Part shown: positions 9,500-19,100 of the stretch, in pieces
Position numbering within the stretch: the stretch's first letter is position 1
Layout: each line of letters starts with the position of its first letter
From: Ahniella sp.
GTDB lineage: Bacteria; Pseudomonadota; Gammaproteobacteria; Xanthomonadales; Ahniellaceae
DNA: 64,000 nt
Assembly (NCBI GenBank): GCA_016712105.1
Contig: JADJRU010000009.1
Span: 158,203 to 222,202, forward strand
Reading direction: 5' to 3'
Position numbers and translations under genes: made by a program
Notes under the pieces: generated by a model
What the model was told of the DNA's origin: nothing
Database searches by the model: none
What the model saw: the letters and a program-made list of their open reading frames with translations, nothing else

Positions 9500-11533
9500 T
9501 CAGAGCGACGCCGCCAACCGCGTACCCTGATCAATCGCACGTTTGGCATCGAGCTCACTGGCGATGTCACAGCCGCCGATCTTGTGAACCGTGATGCCTG
9601 CCGCCACGAGTTCGTCAAACAGCCCACGATTGGGCTCCTGACCCGCACACAGGATGACGTGGTCGACCGGCAGGGTGCGTGGTTGGCCATCCACCAGAAT
9701 GTGCAAACCCTCATCGTCGATCTTGCGATAGTCGCAACCGCCGATCATTTGAACCTGCTTCATTTTGAGCGTTGCTCGGTGAACCCAACCGGACGTCTTG
9801 TTCAATCGTTTGCCCAATGCGCCCGGTGTCCGTTGCAGCAGGAAGACCTGCCTGGCGGGCGGCTCGGGCTGCGGGCGGATACCGTCCACGCCCCCGCGCG
9901 CATTCAGAGCCGGATCGATGCCCCACTCCTTCAGCCACAAGGCTTGATCAACCGACGGAGAGTGCCCTTGGTGCACGAGATATTCGGCCACGTCGAAGCC
10001 GATGCCGCCGGCACCGACAATCGCGACGCGCCCACCAACGGGCTTCTTGTGCAACAGCACGTCGAGATATGAATAGACATTCGGCCGATCGGCCCCTTCG
10101 ATGGCTGGCGCGCGCGGCGTGATGCCGGTCGCCACGATGACCGAGTCAAATCCCTTTCCGCCAAGGCTCTCGGCCGATGCCCGTGTGCCCAGATGCAGAC
10201 GGACACCAGTAGTCTCGATCCGCTTGCGGAAGTAGCGGATGGTTTCGTGGAATTCTTCCTTGCCGGGAATGATCTTCGCCATGTTGAACTGGCCGCCGAT
10301 TTCGCTCGCGGCATCAAAGAGGTCGACCTCGTGACCTCGCTCGGCGAGTGTCGTTGCGGCCGCCAAGCCGGCAGGACCCGCACCGACCACGGCGTACTTG
10401 CGCTTGACCGCCGCCGGACGGATGACCAGTTCGGTTTCGTGACAGGCACGGGGATTCACCAGACAACTCGCGCGCTTGTTTTCGAAGACGTGATCGAGAC
10501 AGGCCTGGTTACAGGCAATACAGGTGTTGATCTCGTCGACCCGTCCCTGCTCGGCCTTGACGACCCAATCCGGATCGGCCAGCAGCGGCCGGGCCATCGA
10601 CACCATGTGGGCCTCACCGCGCGCGAGGATGTCTTCGGCGACAGCGGGCATGTTGATGCGATTGGTCGTCACCAGCGGCAGTTTGATTTCCTGCTTCAGC
10701 TTCGCGGTGACAAACGTGAACGCTCCGCGCGGGACGGAGGTGACGATCGTCGGAATTCTTGCCTCGTGCCAACCGATGCCGGTGTTGATGATGCTCGCGC
10801 CTGCAGCTTCGATCTTCTTGGCGAGCGTGACGATTTCATCCCAGCTCTGCGCGTTGTCGACCAGGTCGAGCATCGACAATCGATAGATGATGATGAAATC
10901 GCGGCCGACGGCGGCACGCATGCGCTTGACGATCTCGACCGGGAACCGCATGCGGTTCTCCGCGCTGCCGCCCCACTCGTCCTCGCGCTGGTTCGTGCGG
11001 GCGCACAGGAACTGATTGATCAGGTACCCCTCGGAGCCCATCACTTCGACGCCATCGTAACCGGCTGACTTGGCATATTCGGCAGCACGCACGAACGCAC
11101 GGATCTGCGCCTCGACTCCGCGCGAACTCAGCGCCCGGGGCGTGAACTTGGAAATCGGGGCCTTGATGCGGGACGGCGCAACCGACAAGGGGTGATACCC
11201 GTACCGGCCGGCATGCAGGATCTGCATGCAGATCTTGCCGCCCTCGGCATGGACTGCGCTGGTGACTTTCCGGTGTCGGCTGACTTCCCAGGGCCAGCTC
11301 AGTTTGCCGCCAAACGGGGCCAGCCAGCCGACCATGTTCGGTGCAATGCCCCCGGTCACGATCAGGCCCACCCCACCTCGCGCGCGCTCGGCAAAATAGG
11401 CTGCCAACTTGTCGTAGTCGCTGGCCCGGTCTTCGAGGCCGGTATGCATCGAGCCCATCAGGACACGGTTTCGGATCGTCGTGAAGCCCAGATCAAGCGG
11501 CTTCAGCAGGTTCGGGAACTGGGCATGTGTCAT
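9500..11533 (-). CDS. fadH: 2,4-dienoyl-CoA reductase (NADPH)
   Basis: 677 residues, matching FadH. Reduces 2,4-dienoyl-CoA during beta-oxidation of unsaturated fatty acids using FMN, FAD and a 4Fe-4S cluster. An N-terminal old-yellow-enzyme TIM barrel (LKPLDLGFTTIRNRVLMGSM) is followed by the iron-sulfur motif C-x2-C-x3-C-x11-C (CIACNQACLDHVFENKRASC). The FAD-binding GAGPAGLAAATTLAERGHEV and the NADPH-binding GAGGIGFDVAEYLVHQGHS come next. The ATG at 11533 gives MTHAQFPNLLKPLDLG; the longer start adds unrelated residues. Single gene, convergent with the REP region. Confidence 0.95.
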   Translation of the reverse strand: MTHAQFPNLLKPLDLGFTTIRNRVLMGSMHTGLEDRASDYDKLAAYFAERARGGVGLIVTGGIAPNMVGWLAPFGGKLSWPWEVSRHRKVTSAVHAEGGKICMQILHAGRYGYHPLSVAPSRIKAPISKFTPRALSSRGVEAQIRAFVRAAEYAKSAGYDGVEVMGSEGYLINQFLCARTNQREDEWGGSAENRMRFPVEIVKRMRAAVGRDFIIIYRLSMLDLVDNAQSWDEIVTLAKKIEAAGASIINTGIGWHEARIPTIVTSVPRGAFTFVTAKLKQEIKLPLVTTNRINMPAVAEDILARGEAHMVSMARPLLADPDWVVKAEQGRVDEINTCIACNQACLDHVFENKRASCLVNPRACHETELVIRPAAVKRKYAVVGAGPAGLAAATTLAERGHEVDLFDAASEIGGQFNMAKIIPGKEEFHETIRYFRKRIETTGVRLHLGTRASAESLGGKGFDSVIVATGITPRAPAIEGADRPNVYSYLDVLLHKKPVGGRVAIVGAGGIGFDVAEYLVHQGHSPSVDQALWLKEWGIDPALNARGGVDGIRPQPEPPARQVFLLQRTPGALGKRLNKTSGWVHRATLKMKQVQMIGGCDYRKIDDEGLHILVDGQPRTLPVDHVILCAGQEPNRGLFDELVAAGITVHKIGGCDIASELDAKRAIDQGTRLAASL

Positions 11534-11670
11534 GGCGACTCCGCGGCAAAACCGTTTTTTGGCATAGCGGCATCGAGCTTGCAAGGATCAATTGGGCGGC
11601 CGAACTTGCGTGCTGCACCGCACATGTTTAGCCTGCACGCTCTTTTGTGTCGATTTTTCCGGAGAACTCC

Positions 11671-13608
11671 ATGTTGAAACGCGCCCTTTTGGCCAGTTCG
11701 GTTGTGCTGGCCCTGTCGTCCTGCCAATCCATGCCTACGACCAAGGCCGACGACAAGCCGACGTCCGCAGACGCCGACCAGTTCGTCACCGAGCTCAATG
11801 CCAAAGTGCGCAAGGGTTACGCGGAACAGGCATCGGCCCAATGGCTGTCGGTCACGAACATCAACAGCGATTCGCAACTGGTCGCGGCCAAGGTTAATGA
11901 ACGCGCGCTCGGCGACCTGAAGTCGTCCATCGAAGCCTCCACGAAATTCGACGCGATCAAACCGGCACTGAAGCCGGATACCGCACGAACGCTGCACCTG
12001 CTGAAGCTGTCGACGTCGATGCCGGCGCCGAAGGATCCGGCCAAACTGGGCCGCTTGACTGAACTGGCGACCAAACTGGAAGGTGCCTATGGCTCGGGCA
12101 AATACTGCCGCGCCGGCGAAACCGGCAACCAGTGCCGTGACCTCGGCAAACTCTCGGAAGTGCTGGCTGAACATGGTGACTATGACGCGCAGCTGGACGC
12201 CTGGACGGGTTGGCACAACGTTGCGCGTGACATGCGCGGCGACTATCAGGAATTCGCCGGTCTGGTGAATGAAGGCGCGAAGGAACTGGGGTTTGCGGAC
12301 GCCGGCGAGATGTGGCGATCCGGTTACGACATGAGTCCGGCCGATTTCGAGGTCGAGGCCGATCGGCTTTGGGATCAGGTCAAGCCGCTTTATGAGCAGC
12401 TGCACTGCTACGTGCGCCAGGAGCTGACCGAAAAATACGGCGAAAAAGGCAGTGTCGGCCCGATGATTCCGGCGCACCTCACCGGCAACATGTGGGCCCA
12501 GCAATGGGGCAACCTGTTCGACCAGGTCGAGCCGTATCCGGGCGTGTCCAGCCTGAACATCAATGCGGCACTGGAAGCCCAACGCGAAGCCGAATTCGCG
12601 AAAGCGAAGGCCGAGGCGCTTGCCAATGCCTCGAAACAGCAACGTTCCGAACTGACCCCGGAAGAACTGGTCGAGGCTGGTCGTGCCGCCGATCTGGCGA
12701 ATGCCAAGCTGATGACGCGCCGCGCCGAAGATTTCTACGTGTCACTCGGCATGCCGCAATTGCCGGCGAGCTTCTGGGACAAGGCGCAGTTCACGCAACC
12801 GCGTGATCGCGACGTCGTCTGCCATGCCTCCGCCTGGGACATGAACTACCAGGGCGACGTCCGCATCAAGATGTGCATCACGCCGACCGAAGACGAACTC
12901 AGCACGATCTACCACGAGCTCGGCCACGTCTATTACTACCTCGCCTACAACGCGCTGCCACCGCTGTTCCAGAGTGGCGCGCATGACGGCTTCCACGAAG
13001 CGATCGGTGACACCGTCGTGTTGTCGCTAACGCCGAAGTACCTGAACAGCGTGGGCCTCGTCGGCACGCCGGTGCAGAGCAAGGAAGCGATCATCAACGA
13101 GCAGATGAAACTCGCGCTCGACAAGGTCGCGTTCCTGCCGTTCGGCAAGCTGATCGACCAATGGCGCTGGGGCGTTTTCTCCGGCCGTATCCAGCCCGGC
13201 GAATACAACAAGGCATGGTGGGATCTGAAGGCCAAGTACCAGGGTGTCGCACCGGCCGTCACCCGCACCGAGCAGGACTTCGATCCAGGCGCCAAGTACC
13301 ACGTACCAGGCAACACGCCGTACACACGTTACTTCCTCGCGCACATCCTGCAGTTCCAGTTCCACAAGGCGCTGTGCGACTCAGCCGGCCACCAAGGCCC
13401 GCTGCACGAGTGCTCGATCTATGGCAACAAGGAAGCCGGCAAACGTTACTGGGCGATGCTGCAGAAGGGCCAGAGCCAGAACTGGCAAGCCACGATGAAA
13501 GAACTCACCGGCACGGAGCAGATGGACGCCAGCGCGATCATCGACTACTTCGCGCCGCTGATGGGTTGGCTGCAAGAAAAGAACAAAGGCCAGCAGTGCG
13601 GTTGGTAA
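11671..13608 (+). CDS. M2-family zinc peptidase lipoprotein (ACE-like peptidyl dipeptidase)
   Basis: 645 residues, predicted exported lipoprotein (MLKRALLASSVVLALSSC, lipobox LSSC). Family M2 enzymes remove C-terminal dipeptides. The zinc site is STIYHELGHVYYY (HExxH) with the third ligand Glu in DGFHEAIGDT about two dozen residues later. The ACE-like GAHDGFHEA context and several conserved Trp/Tyr-rich helices are present. ATG 11671 follows GGAG at 11661; the upstream ATG at 11647 lacks a ribosome site and would bury the signal peptide. Bacterial M2 peptidases of this kind are common in Xanthomonas and relatives. Physiological substrate unknown. Confidence 0.9.
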   Translation: MLKRALLASSVVLALSSCQSMPTTKADDKPTSADADQFVTELNAKVRKGYAEQASAQWLSVTNINSDSQLVAAKVNERALGDLKSSIEASTKFDAIKPALKPDTARTLHLLKLSTSMPAPKDPAKLGRLTELATKLEGAYGSGKYCRAGETGNQCRDLGKLSEVLAEHGDYDAQLDAWTGWHNVARDMRGDYQEFAGLVNEGAKELGFADAGEMWRSGYDMSPADFEVEADRLWDQVKPLYEQLHCYVRQELTEKYGEKGSVGPMIPAHLTGNMWAQQWGNLFDQVEPYPGVSSLNINAALEAQREAEFAKAKAEALANASKQQRSELTPEELVEAGRAADLANAKLMTRRAEDFYVSLGMPQLPASFWDKAQFTQPRDRDVVCHASAWDMNYQGDVRIKMCITPTEDELSTIYHELGHVYYYLAYNALPPLFQSGAHDGFHEAIGDTVVLSLTPKYLNSVGLVGTPVQSKEAIINEQMKLALDKVAFLPFGKLIDQWRWGVFSGRIQPGEYNKAWWDLKAKYQGVAPAVTRTEQDFDPGAKYHVPGNTPYTRYFLAHILQFQFHKALCDSAGHQGPLHECSIYGNKEAGKRYWAMLQKGQSQNWQATMKELTGTEQMDASAIIDYFAPLMGWLQEKNKGQQCGW

Positions 13609-13617
13609 TCTGAAACG

Positions 13618-13666
13618 AAGGCTGGGCTGATCGAAGCGAAGCCCGGCCTGCACCGGCCCAGCCCTT
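13618..13666. terminator. inverted repeat between convergent genes
   Basis: AAGGCTGGGC at 13618-13627 is complementary to GCCCAGCC(C)TT at 13656-13666, with an inner GCCCGGCCTG...CGG-rich loop. It lies between the M2 peptidase stop and the dapE stop, so it probably acts in both directions. There is no long T tract. Confidence 0.45.
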
Positions 13667-14820
13667 TACCGCGGGATGACCCCACGCCGCATGGTCTCGT
13701 CGAGAATGCGGCGGTAACACCGCGACAACCGCGCCAGATCATCGACGGCCACATGTTCGTCAACCTTGTGGATGCTGGCATTCATCGGGCCTAGCTCAAC
13801 CACTTCAGCGCCCATCGGCGCAATGAACCGACCATCCGACGTGCCACCACCGGTATCGGCGATGGCTTGGGCACCCAGCTCTTCGAGCAACACTTTCTGC
13901 GTCGCCTCGAGCAACGGCCCTTGATCGGTCAGGAACGGCGCACCACTCAATACCCAGCGAATGCGGTAATCCAGATTGTGCCGCGCCAACAGGTTCTCGG
14001 TTTCGCGCATCAAATCTTCCGCACCCGAAGCGGTACCGAACCGAAAGTTGAAATCCACGTTCAACTCGGCCGGAATCACGTTCGTGGCGCCCGTGCCGCC
14101 GTGAATGTTCGAGATCTGGAAACTGGTTGCCGGAAAGAACGTATTGCCTGAATCCCAGCGCCGCGCGGCGAGTTCAGCCAATGCTGCCATCGCATGATGG
14201 ATCGGGTTCAGGGCTTTCTCGGGATAGGCGACATGCCCTTGCACGCCGCGCACTTTCAGGTGCCCATGCAGCGAGCCTCGGCGGCCAACACGAATGCGGT
14301 CACCCAATCGCTGGTCACTCGACGGTTCGCCGACCAGACAAAAGTCGATCCGCTGCCCTCGCCCCACAAAGGTCTCGGCAACACGACGGACGCCGTCCTC
14401 GGCCACCCCTTCCTCATCGCTGGTCAGCAACACGCCGACGATGCCCGGATGCTCCGGATGTGCCGCGACAAATTCCTCCAGTGCCACCACCATCGCCGCA
14501 ACGCTGCCCTTCATGTCGGCAGCACCACGCGCATAAAGCTGGCCGTCGCGAACCTCCGGCACAAACGGATCACTCGACCAGGCCTCACGATCCCCGGCCG
14601 GCACCACGTCGGTGTGCCCAAGAAACGCGAACGTCTGGCCGACCGAACCATGCCAGGCCCATAAATTGTCGACCTCGCCGAACCGCAGTCGTTCGATGCT
14701 GAACCCCGCGGCCGCCAAGCGCGCTGCAATCAAGTCCTGGCAGCCCGAATCGTCCGGGGTCACCGACGCGCGGGCACACAGCGCACGGGTCAGCACCAGC
14801 ACGGCATTCCGGTCAGACAT
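13666..14820 (-). CDS. dapE: succinyl-diaminopimelate desuccinylase
   Basis: 384 residues. Di-zinc M20 hydrolase releasing LL-diaminopimelate from N-succinyl-DAP in lysine and peptidoglycan synthesis. Metal-site motifs are visible: FLGHTDVVPAG (His), YARGAADMKGSVAAM (bridging Asp), LLTSDEEGVAEDG (Glu-Glu) and the C-terminal ASIHKVDEHV (His). The start MSDRNAVLVLTRALC at 14820 overlaps the stop of yffB by eight bases, implying translational coupling. Third gene of dapD-yffB-dapE. Confidence 0.95.
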   Translation of the reverse strand: MSDRNAVLVLTRALCARASVTPDDSGCQDLIAARLAAAGFSIERLRFGEVDNLWAWHGSVGQTFAFLGHTDVVPAGDREAWSSDPFVPEVRDGQLYARGAADMKGSVAAMVVALEEFVAAHPEHPGIVGVLLTSDEEGVAEDGVRRVAETFVGRGQRIDFCLVGEPSSDQRLGDRIRVGRRGSLHGHLKVRGVQGHVAYPEKALNPIHHAMAALAELAARRWDSGNTFFPATSFQISNIHGGTGATNVIPAELNVDFNFRFGTASGAEDLMRETENLLARHNLDYRIRWVLSGAPFLTDQGPLLEATQKVLLEELGAQAIADTGGGTSDGRFIAPMGAEVVELGPMNASIHKVDEHVAVDDLARLSRCYRRILDETMRRGVIPR

Positions 14821-15166
14821 CGGCGAACTCCTTTTCGTATTGTCCATGCGTGAACCCCTGGACGATCCGTCCATCCCGCACCATCAAAGGTCGCTTGAGC
14901 AGTGCCGGATACTCGCGCAGCAACAAAACGTATTCCGGATCGGACCCAGGCTTGCGACGATGTTCGGGCAGCGTTTTCCAGGTGGTGCTGGCCTTGTTGA
15001 TCAGATTGGCAAAACCCATCTGCGCGGCCCAGGCCTTCAGTGTCTCGGCAGGAATCGGAAAATCCCGGTAATCCACGAACTCATGGGCAAGACCCTTCGC
15101 ACTCAGCCACTTGCGCGCCTTACGACAGGTATCGCAGTTGTTCAATCCGTACAGGAGGATGGTCAT
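14813..15166 (-). CDS. yffB: ArsC/Spx-family thioredoxin-fold protein (YffB-like)
   Basis: 117 residues. The N-terminal MTILLYGLNNCDTCRKARKW has a CxxC at residues 11 and 14 in the ArsC/Spx fold. In E. coli yffB likewise lies directly upstream of dapE, so the neighbourhood supports the assignment. The biochemical role is not established; arsenate reduction is unlikely for this subgroup. Three bases separate it from the dapD stop, and it overlaps dapE by eight bases. Confidence 0.85.
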   Translation of the reverse strand: MTILLYGLNNCDTCRKARKWLSAKGLAHEFVDYRDFPIPAETLKAWAAQMGFANLINKASTTWKTLPEHRRKPGSDPEYVLLLREYPALLKRPLMVRDGRIVQGFTHGQYEKEFADV

Positions 15167-15169
15167 GGC

Positions 15170-16006
15170 TCAATCGGCGTTGCGCAGCAGTTCGTTGATG
15201 CCCACCTTCGCGCGTGTTTTCTCGTCGACCCGCTTGACGATCACCGCACACGCCAGACTGTAGCGCCCGTCGGCACTCGGCAAGGAACCCGGCACCACCA
15301 CGCTGTAGGGCGGCACGCGACCGTAGAAAATCTCGCCGGTCTCGCGGTCGAATACACGCGTCGACTGGCCGAGGAACACCCCCATGCCAATCACCGATCC
15401 ACGCTCGATAATAAATCCCTCGACCACTTCCGACCGGGCGCCGATAAAACATCCGTCCTCGATGATCGTCGGGTTGGCCTGCACCGGCTCCAGCACGCCA
15501 CCAATTCCAACCCCGCCCGACAAATGAACGTGTGCGCCGATCTGTGCACAGGACCCGACCGTCGCCCAGGTATCCACCATCGTCCCGACACCGACATAAG
15601 CCCCGATGTTCACGAAGCTCGGCATCAACACGACATCGCGCGCGACATGTGCCCCGCGACGCACGACCGCACCGGGCACCACGCGCACACCCTCGGCAGC
15701 AAACCGCGCCGCGTCATACCCTTCGTACCGCAGCGGCACCTTGTCGTAATACGGCGCCGGCGCGCCAGCCATCACCGAATTCGATTCGGTCCGGAACGAC
15801 AACAGCACCGCTTTCTTGATCCACTGGTGAGTCACCCACCCCGCCGTGCCCGGCTCGGCCACGCGCAATGCCCCGGTTTCCAGCGCAGAAAGCACCCGGC
15901 CAATCCCGGGCTTCAGTTCGGCCAATGCCGCCGCATCAAGCTGTGCACGACGCTCAAAGGCATCGTCGATTTCTGTTTGGAGACTGGCAAACGTGGTGTC
16001 GGTCAT
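15170..16006 (-). CDS. dapD: tetrahydrodipicolinate N-succinyltransferase
   Basis: 278 residues. Transfers succinyl from succinyl-CoA to tetrahydrodipicolinate, the step before DapC/DapE in the succinylase branch of lysine/DAP synthesis. An N-terminal helical domain is followed by a left-handed hexapeptide beta-helix (GAHVARDVVLMPSFVNIGAY, GTMVDTWATVGSCAQIGAHV), including the conserved Asp of VDTWATVGSCAQIG. MTDTTFASLQTEI at 16006 is the natural start; the longer frame is not conserved-looking. First gene of the dapD-yffB-dapE operon. Confidence 0.95.
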   Translation of the reverse strand: MTDTTFASLQTEIDDAFERRAQLDAAALAELKPGIGRVLSALETGALRVAEPGTAGWVTHQWIKKAVLLSFRTESNSVMAGAPAPYYDKVPLRYEGYDAARFAAEGVRVVPGAVVRRGAHVARDVVLMPSFVNIGAYVGVGTMVDTWATVGSCAQIGAHVHLSGGVGIGGVLEPVQANPTIIEDGCFIGARSEVVEGFIIERGSVIGMGVFLGQSTRVFDRETGEIFYGRVPPYSVVVPGSLPSADGRYSLACAVIVKRVDEKTRAKVGINELLRNAD

Positions 16007-16180
16007 TGGCTTGTCGGCAGCAAGAATCTGGGTCGGACAAGATACCGCGTGACGGGGTGTGCCTCCAGTGACGGGACGGCATGAGCCGGGAGCCATGACT
16101 CCGAGATTACGGATCAAGACAATGTTGAGAATCACCGGCCAGAATGGCGTTTCTCAACCGGAAGTGATCCGTGCCCTCGC

Positions 16181-19100
16181 CTACTCGAACGAATCCCGGA
16201 ACAACCCGCGCACATCCGGTCCATCACTGGCGACGTTGTTGTTCATGCTGGGATCATCGATCACATTCGGGGGCGTGATCGAGACGATGTTGCTGACCGG
16301 GGTTTCGGGCAGTTCCGCGACGCGGGCAGTGAGTGTGAAGCGCACGCTGGCACCGATCGGCAGATCCACTCGCGTATCCAGATTACCCGTGCCACTGGCC
16401 GCACACAGGCCGCCATTTTCGCCGATGCAGGTCCACTCGGCATTGCTGAAGTCCGCATCCAGCGTGTCCTGCACGCGAGCGCCGACAACCCCTGCCGGCC
16501 CTGCGTTGCTGGCCACGATGATGTAGGTGGTGGGTTCGCCGCCGGCTACAAACTGCGTGCCGTTGTTCTTGGTGACGCTGAGGTTGGCCACCTGGAGCTC
16601 TGCGGGAATGACGTTTTGCGGCGCCGAAGCCGCGCCATATCCCACATCGTTGCGGGCGGTGACCGCGCAGGCATACAAGGTGCCGTTGGCCAAGCCCGTC
16701 AACGTAAGTGGCGAGCCCGCGCCGACGACTTGACCGATGCCCGGCGTACATTGCAGGCGGTACTCGAATATCCCTGCTCCGCCATTGCTGGCCGGTGCAG
16801 TGAACTCGACGGTGGCCGAGCCATTTCCGGGCGTTGCGCTGACGATGCTCGGCGCATTGGGCACTGTCGCCGGAACGACACTGTTCGAGGCCATCGACGG
16901 CGCGCTGTCACCGACGGCATTTGTCGCTACGACCGCACACGTCACCGGAGTTCCGTTGACGAGGTTCGTGACCACGATCGGTGCGGTCACCGCGCTCGCG
17001 CTTTGTTCGCCGCACGTCGCCGTATAACCGTCGATCGTGATGCCACCGGTGTTGACGGGCGCCGCAAACGCGACGCTCACCGAAGCATTGTTGCCTGTGG
17101 CCACCACACCAGTTGGTGCGTCCGGCAAACTCGCCGCGATGTTGACGGAGAACGTCTGTGTTGCCACCGAGCCAATGCCGTTGCTGGCCGTGATGGTGCC
17201 GCCGAACGTACCGACACTCGTGGGCGTGCCGCTGACCACACCGGTCTGACTGTCGAGCGTGAGGCCGGCGGGCAAGGATCCCTCGCTCACACTGAAGCTT
17301 GCCGTCGGCGATCCGGTGGCCGTGACCGTGTGGTTGTAGACACCACCGAAAGTGCCCGCAGGCAAGGCGGCGCTGGTGATGGTCGGCGCAACGCCTGGGG
17401 TCACACTCTGCGAGGGTGCCGACAAGGTGAAACCGGCACTGTTGATCGTGTTGACGACACAGGTCACTGCCACGCCGTTGGTCAGACCGGTCACCAGGAT
17501 CGGTGACGAGGTGCCGAAGCCGACAATGCCTTGTCCCTGACCACACAGGACGTTGTAAGACAGCGCCAGGCCACCGGTAAAAGCGGGCGGGTCGAACGCG
17601 ACGTTGACCGACCCGTCACCCGGTGTGACCGAAGTGATTGTTGCCGGGCCCGGTGGTGCCCCTGACAATCTGGATCGAAAAGGCTTGGCTGGCGGCACCG
17701 GGCAAGCCATTGGTCGCACGCAACTGACCGGTGCTGGTTCCGAGCGCGGTCGGGGTGCCGCTGATCACCTGGCCATTCAGACTCAGACCAGGCGGCAAGT
17801 TGCCCGATTCCAGAACGAAGCTGGCGCCGGGTGTGCCCGAGGTCACCAGAGTGTGGGTGTACGGCGTTCCGATCACGCCGTTGGGTGGCGGATTGCTGGT
17901 GAACACCGGCGCGATGCCGCCCACGGCAACGAAGCGCCCCATCACAAACGGGGGACCCGCCACCGATATTGATTTGGCCCAGCACCGAATTGGTACTGGT
18001 ATCGATCTGACTGATCGTGCCGCTGTCCCGGTTGACCACGTACAGCGACTGCCGTCGGGCGACACGTCGATGCCTTCCGGACGGCTACCCACCGGCACCG
18101 TGGCGATGACGGTGCGTGACACGGCATCGATCACCGACACGCTGTTGCCATTGGCATTGCCGACATAGACACGGCGACTGTCACGACCGACCACGACCCC
18201 ATAAGCCGTGTTGCCGACCGGAATCCTGCCCAGCACACTGTGGCTCGCAGTATCGAACACCGTAACGTTGTTCTGGGTCTGACTGGTGACATAGGCGCGC
18301 AAGCCATCGGGACTGATCGCAACACCAATCGGGTCCATCCCCGCAGTCAGGGTCGCCACGACGGCTTGTGTACTCGTATCGATGACACTGACTGCATTGC
18401 TTCCGCCATTCGTGACGTACACCCGTGATCCGTCCGGCGTGATGGCAATGCCGAATGGATTGTTGAATACGGGGATCGTGCCGGTCACGGTGTTCGTGGC
18501 CGCATCGATCACCGACACCGTGCTGTTGCCGCTGTTGGTGACATAAACCTTGGCGCTGTCCGGCGCGACCACGGCACTCCAGGGTGATGGCCCGACCGCA
18601 ATCGTGCCCACGACCGCATTCGATTGGGTGTTGATGACGGTGACCTGGCCAAGATTCTGGGACACGAGGTACACGCGCGCGCCATCGGGGCTGACCGCAA
18701 CGCCGGTGTTGCCGCTGCCGACACCGATGTTGGCCGCCACCGAGCCGGTTGCCAGATCAACCACAGCGACCGAGGCCGCACTGACTTTGGGAATGTACGC
18801 AAAGGCACCCGGCAGTCCAGGCGTCACGGAATTGGAGGTTGCCGATGCGGGACCGGTGCCGATGGCGTTGGTGGCGGTCACCACACATTGAACCGACTGG
18901 CCATTGGTCAGCCCGATGACCGAAATCGGCGCTGCCAGTGCACTGGCACTGCGCGCACCGCAGGTCGCGTTGTAACGGGTAATGGGACTGCCGCCATTAC
19001 TGGCCGGCGCCGTGAACATCACACTGGCCTGACCATTCCCGGCGGTCACCAAACCGATGATCGGCGCACCCGGTACTTCACCTGGCGTCACGCTGTTCGA

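Noticed and set aside
14612..16084. Long open frames opposite real genes (also 3217-3927, 19215-20612, 22381-23535, 23439-24617 on the + strand)
   Set aside because: They mirror dapE/dapD, dinB, the giant protein, prfA and hemA in GC-rich DNA; the translations are rich in Arg/His/Gln with no motifs or ribosome sites.
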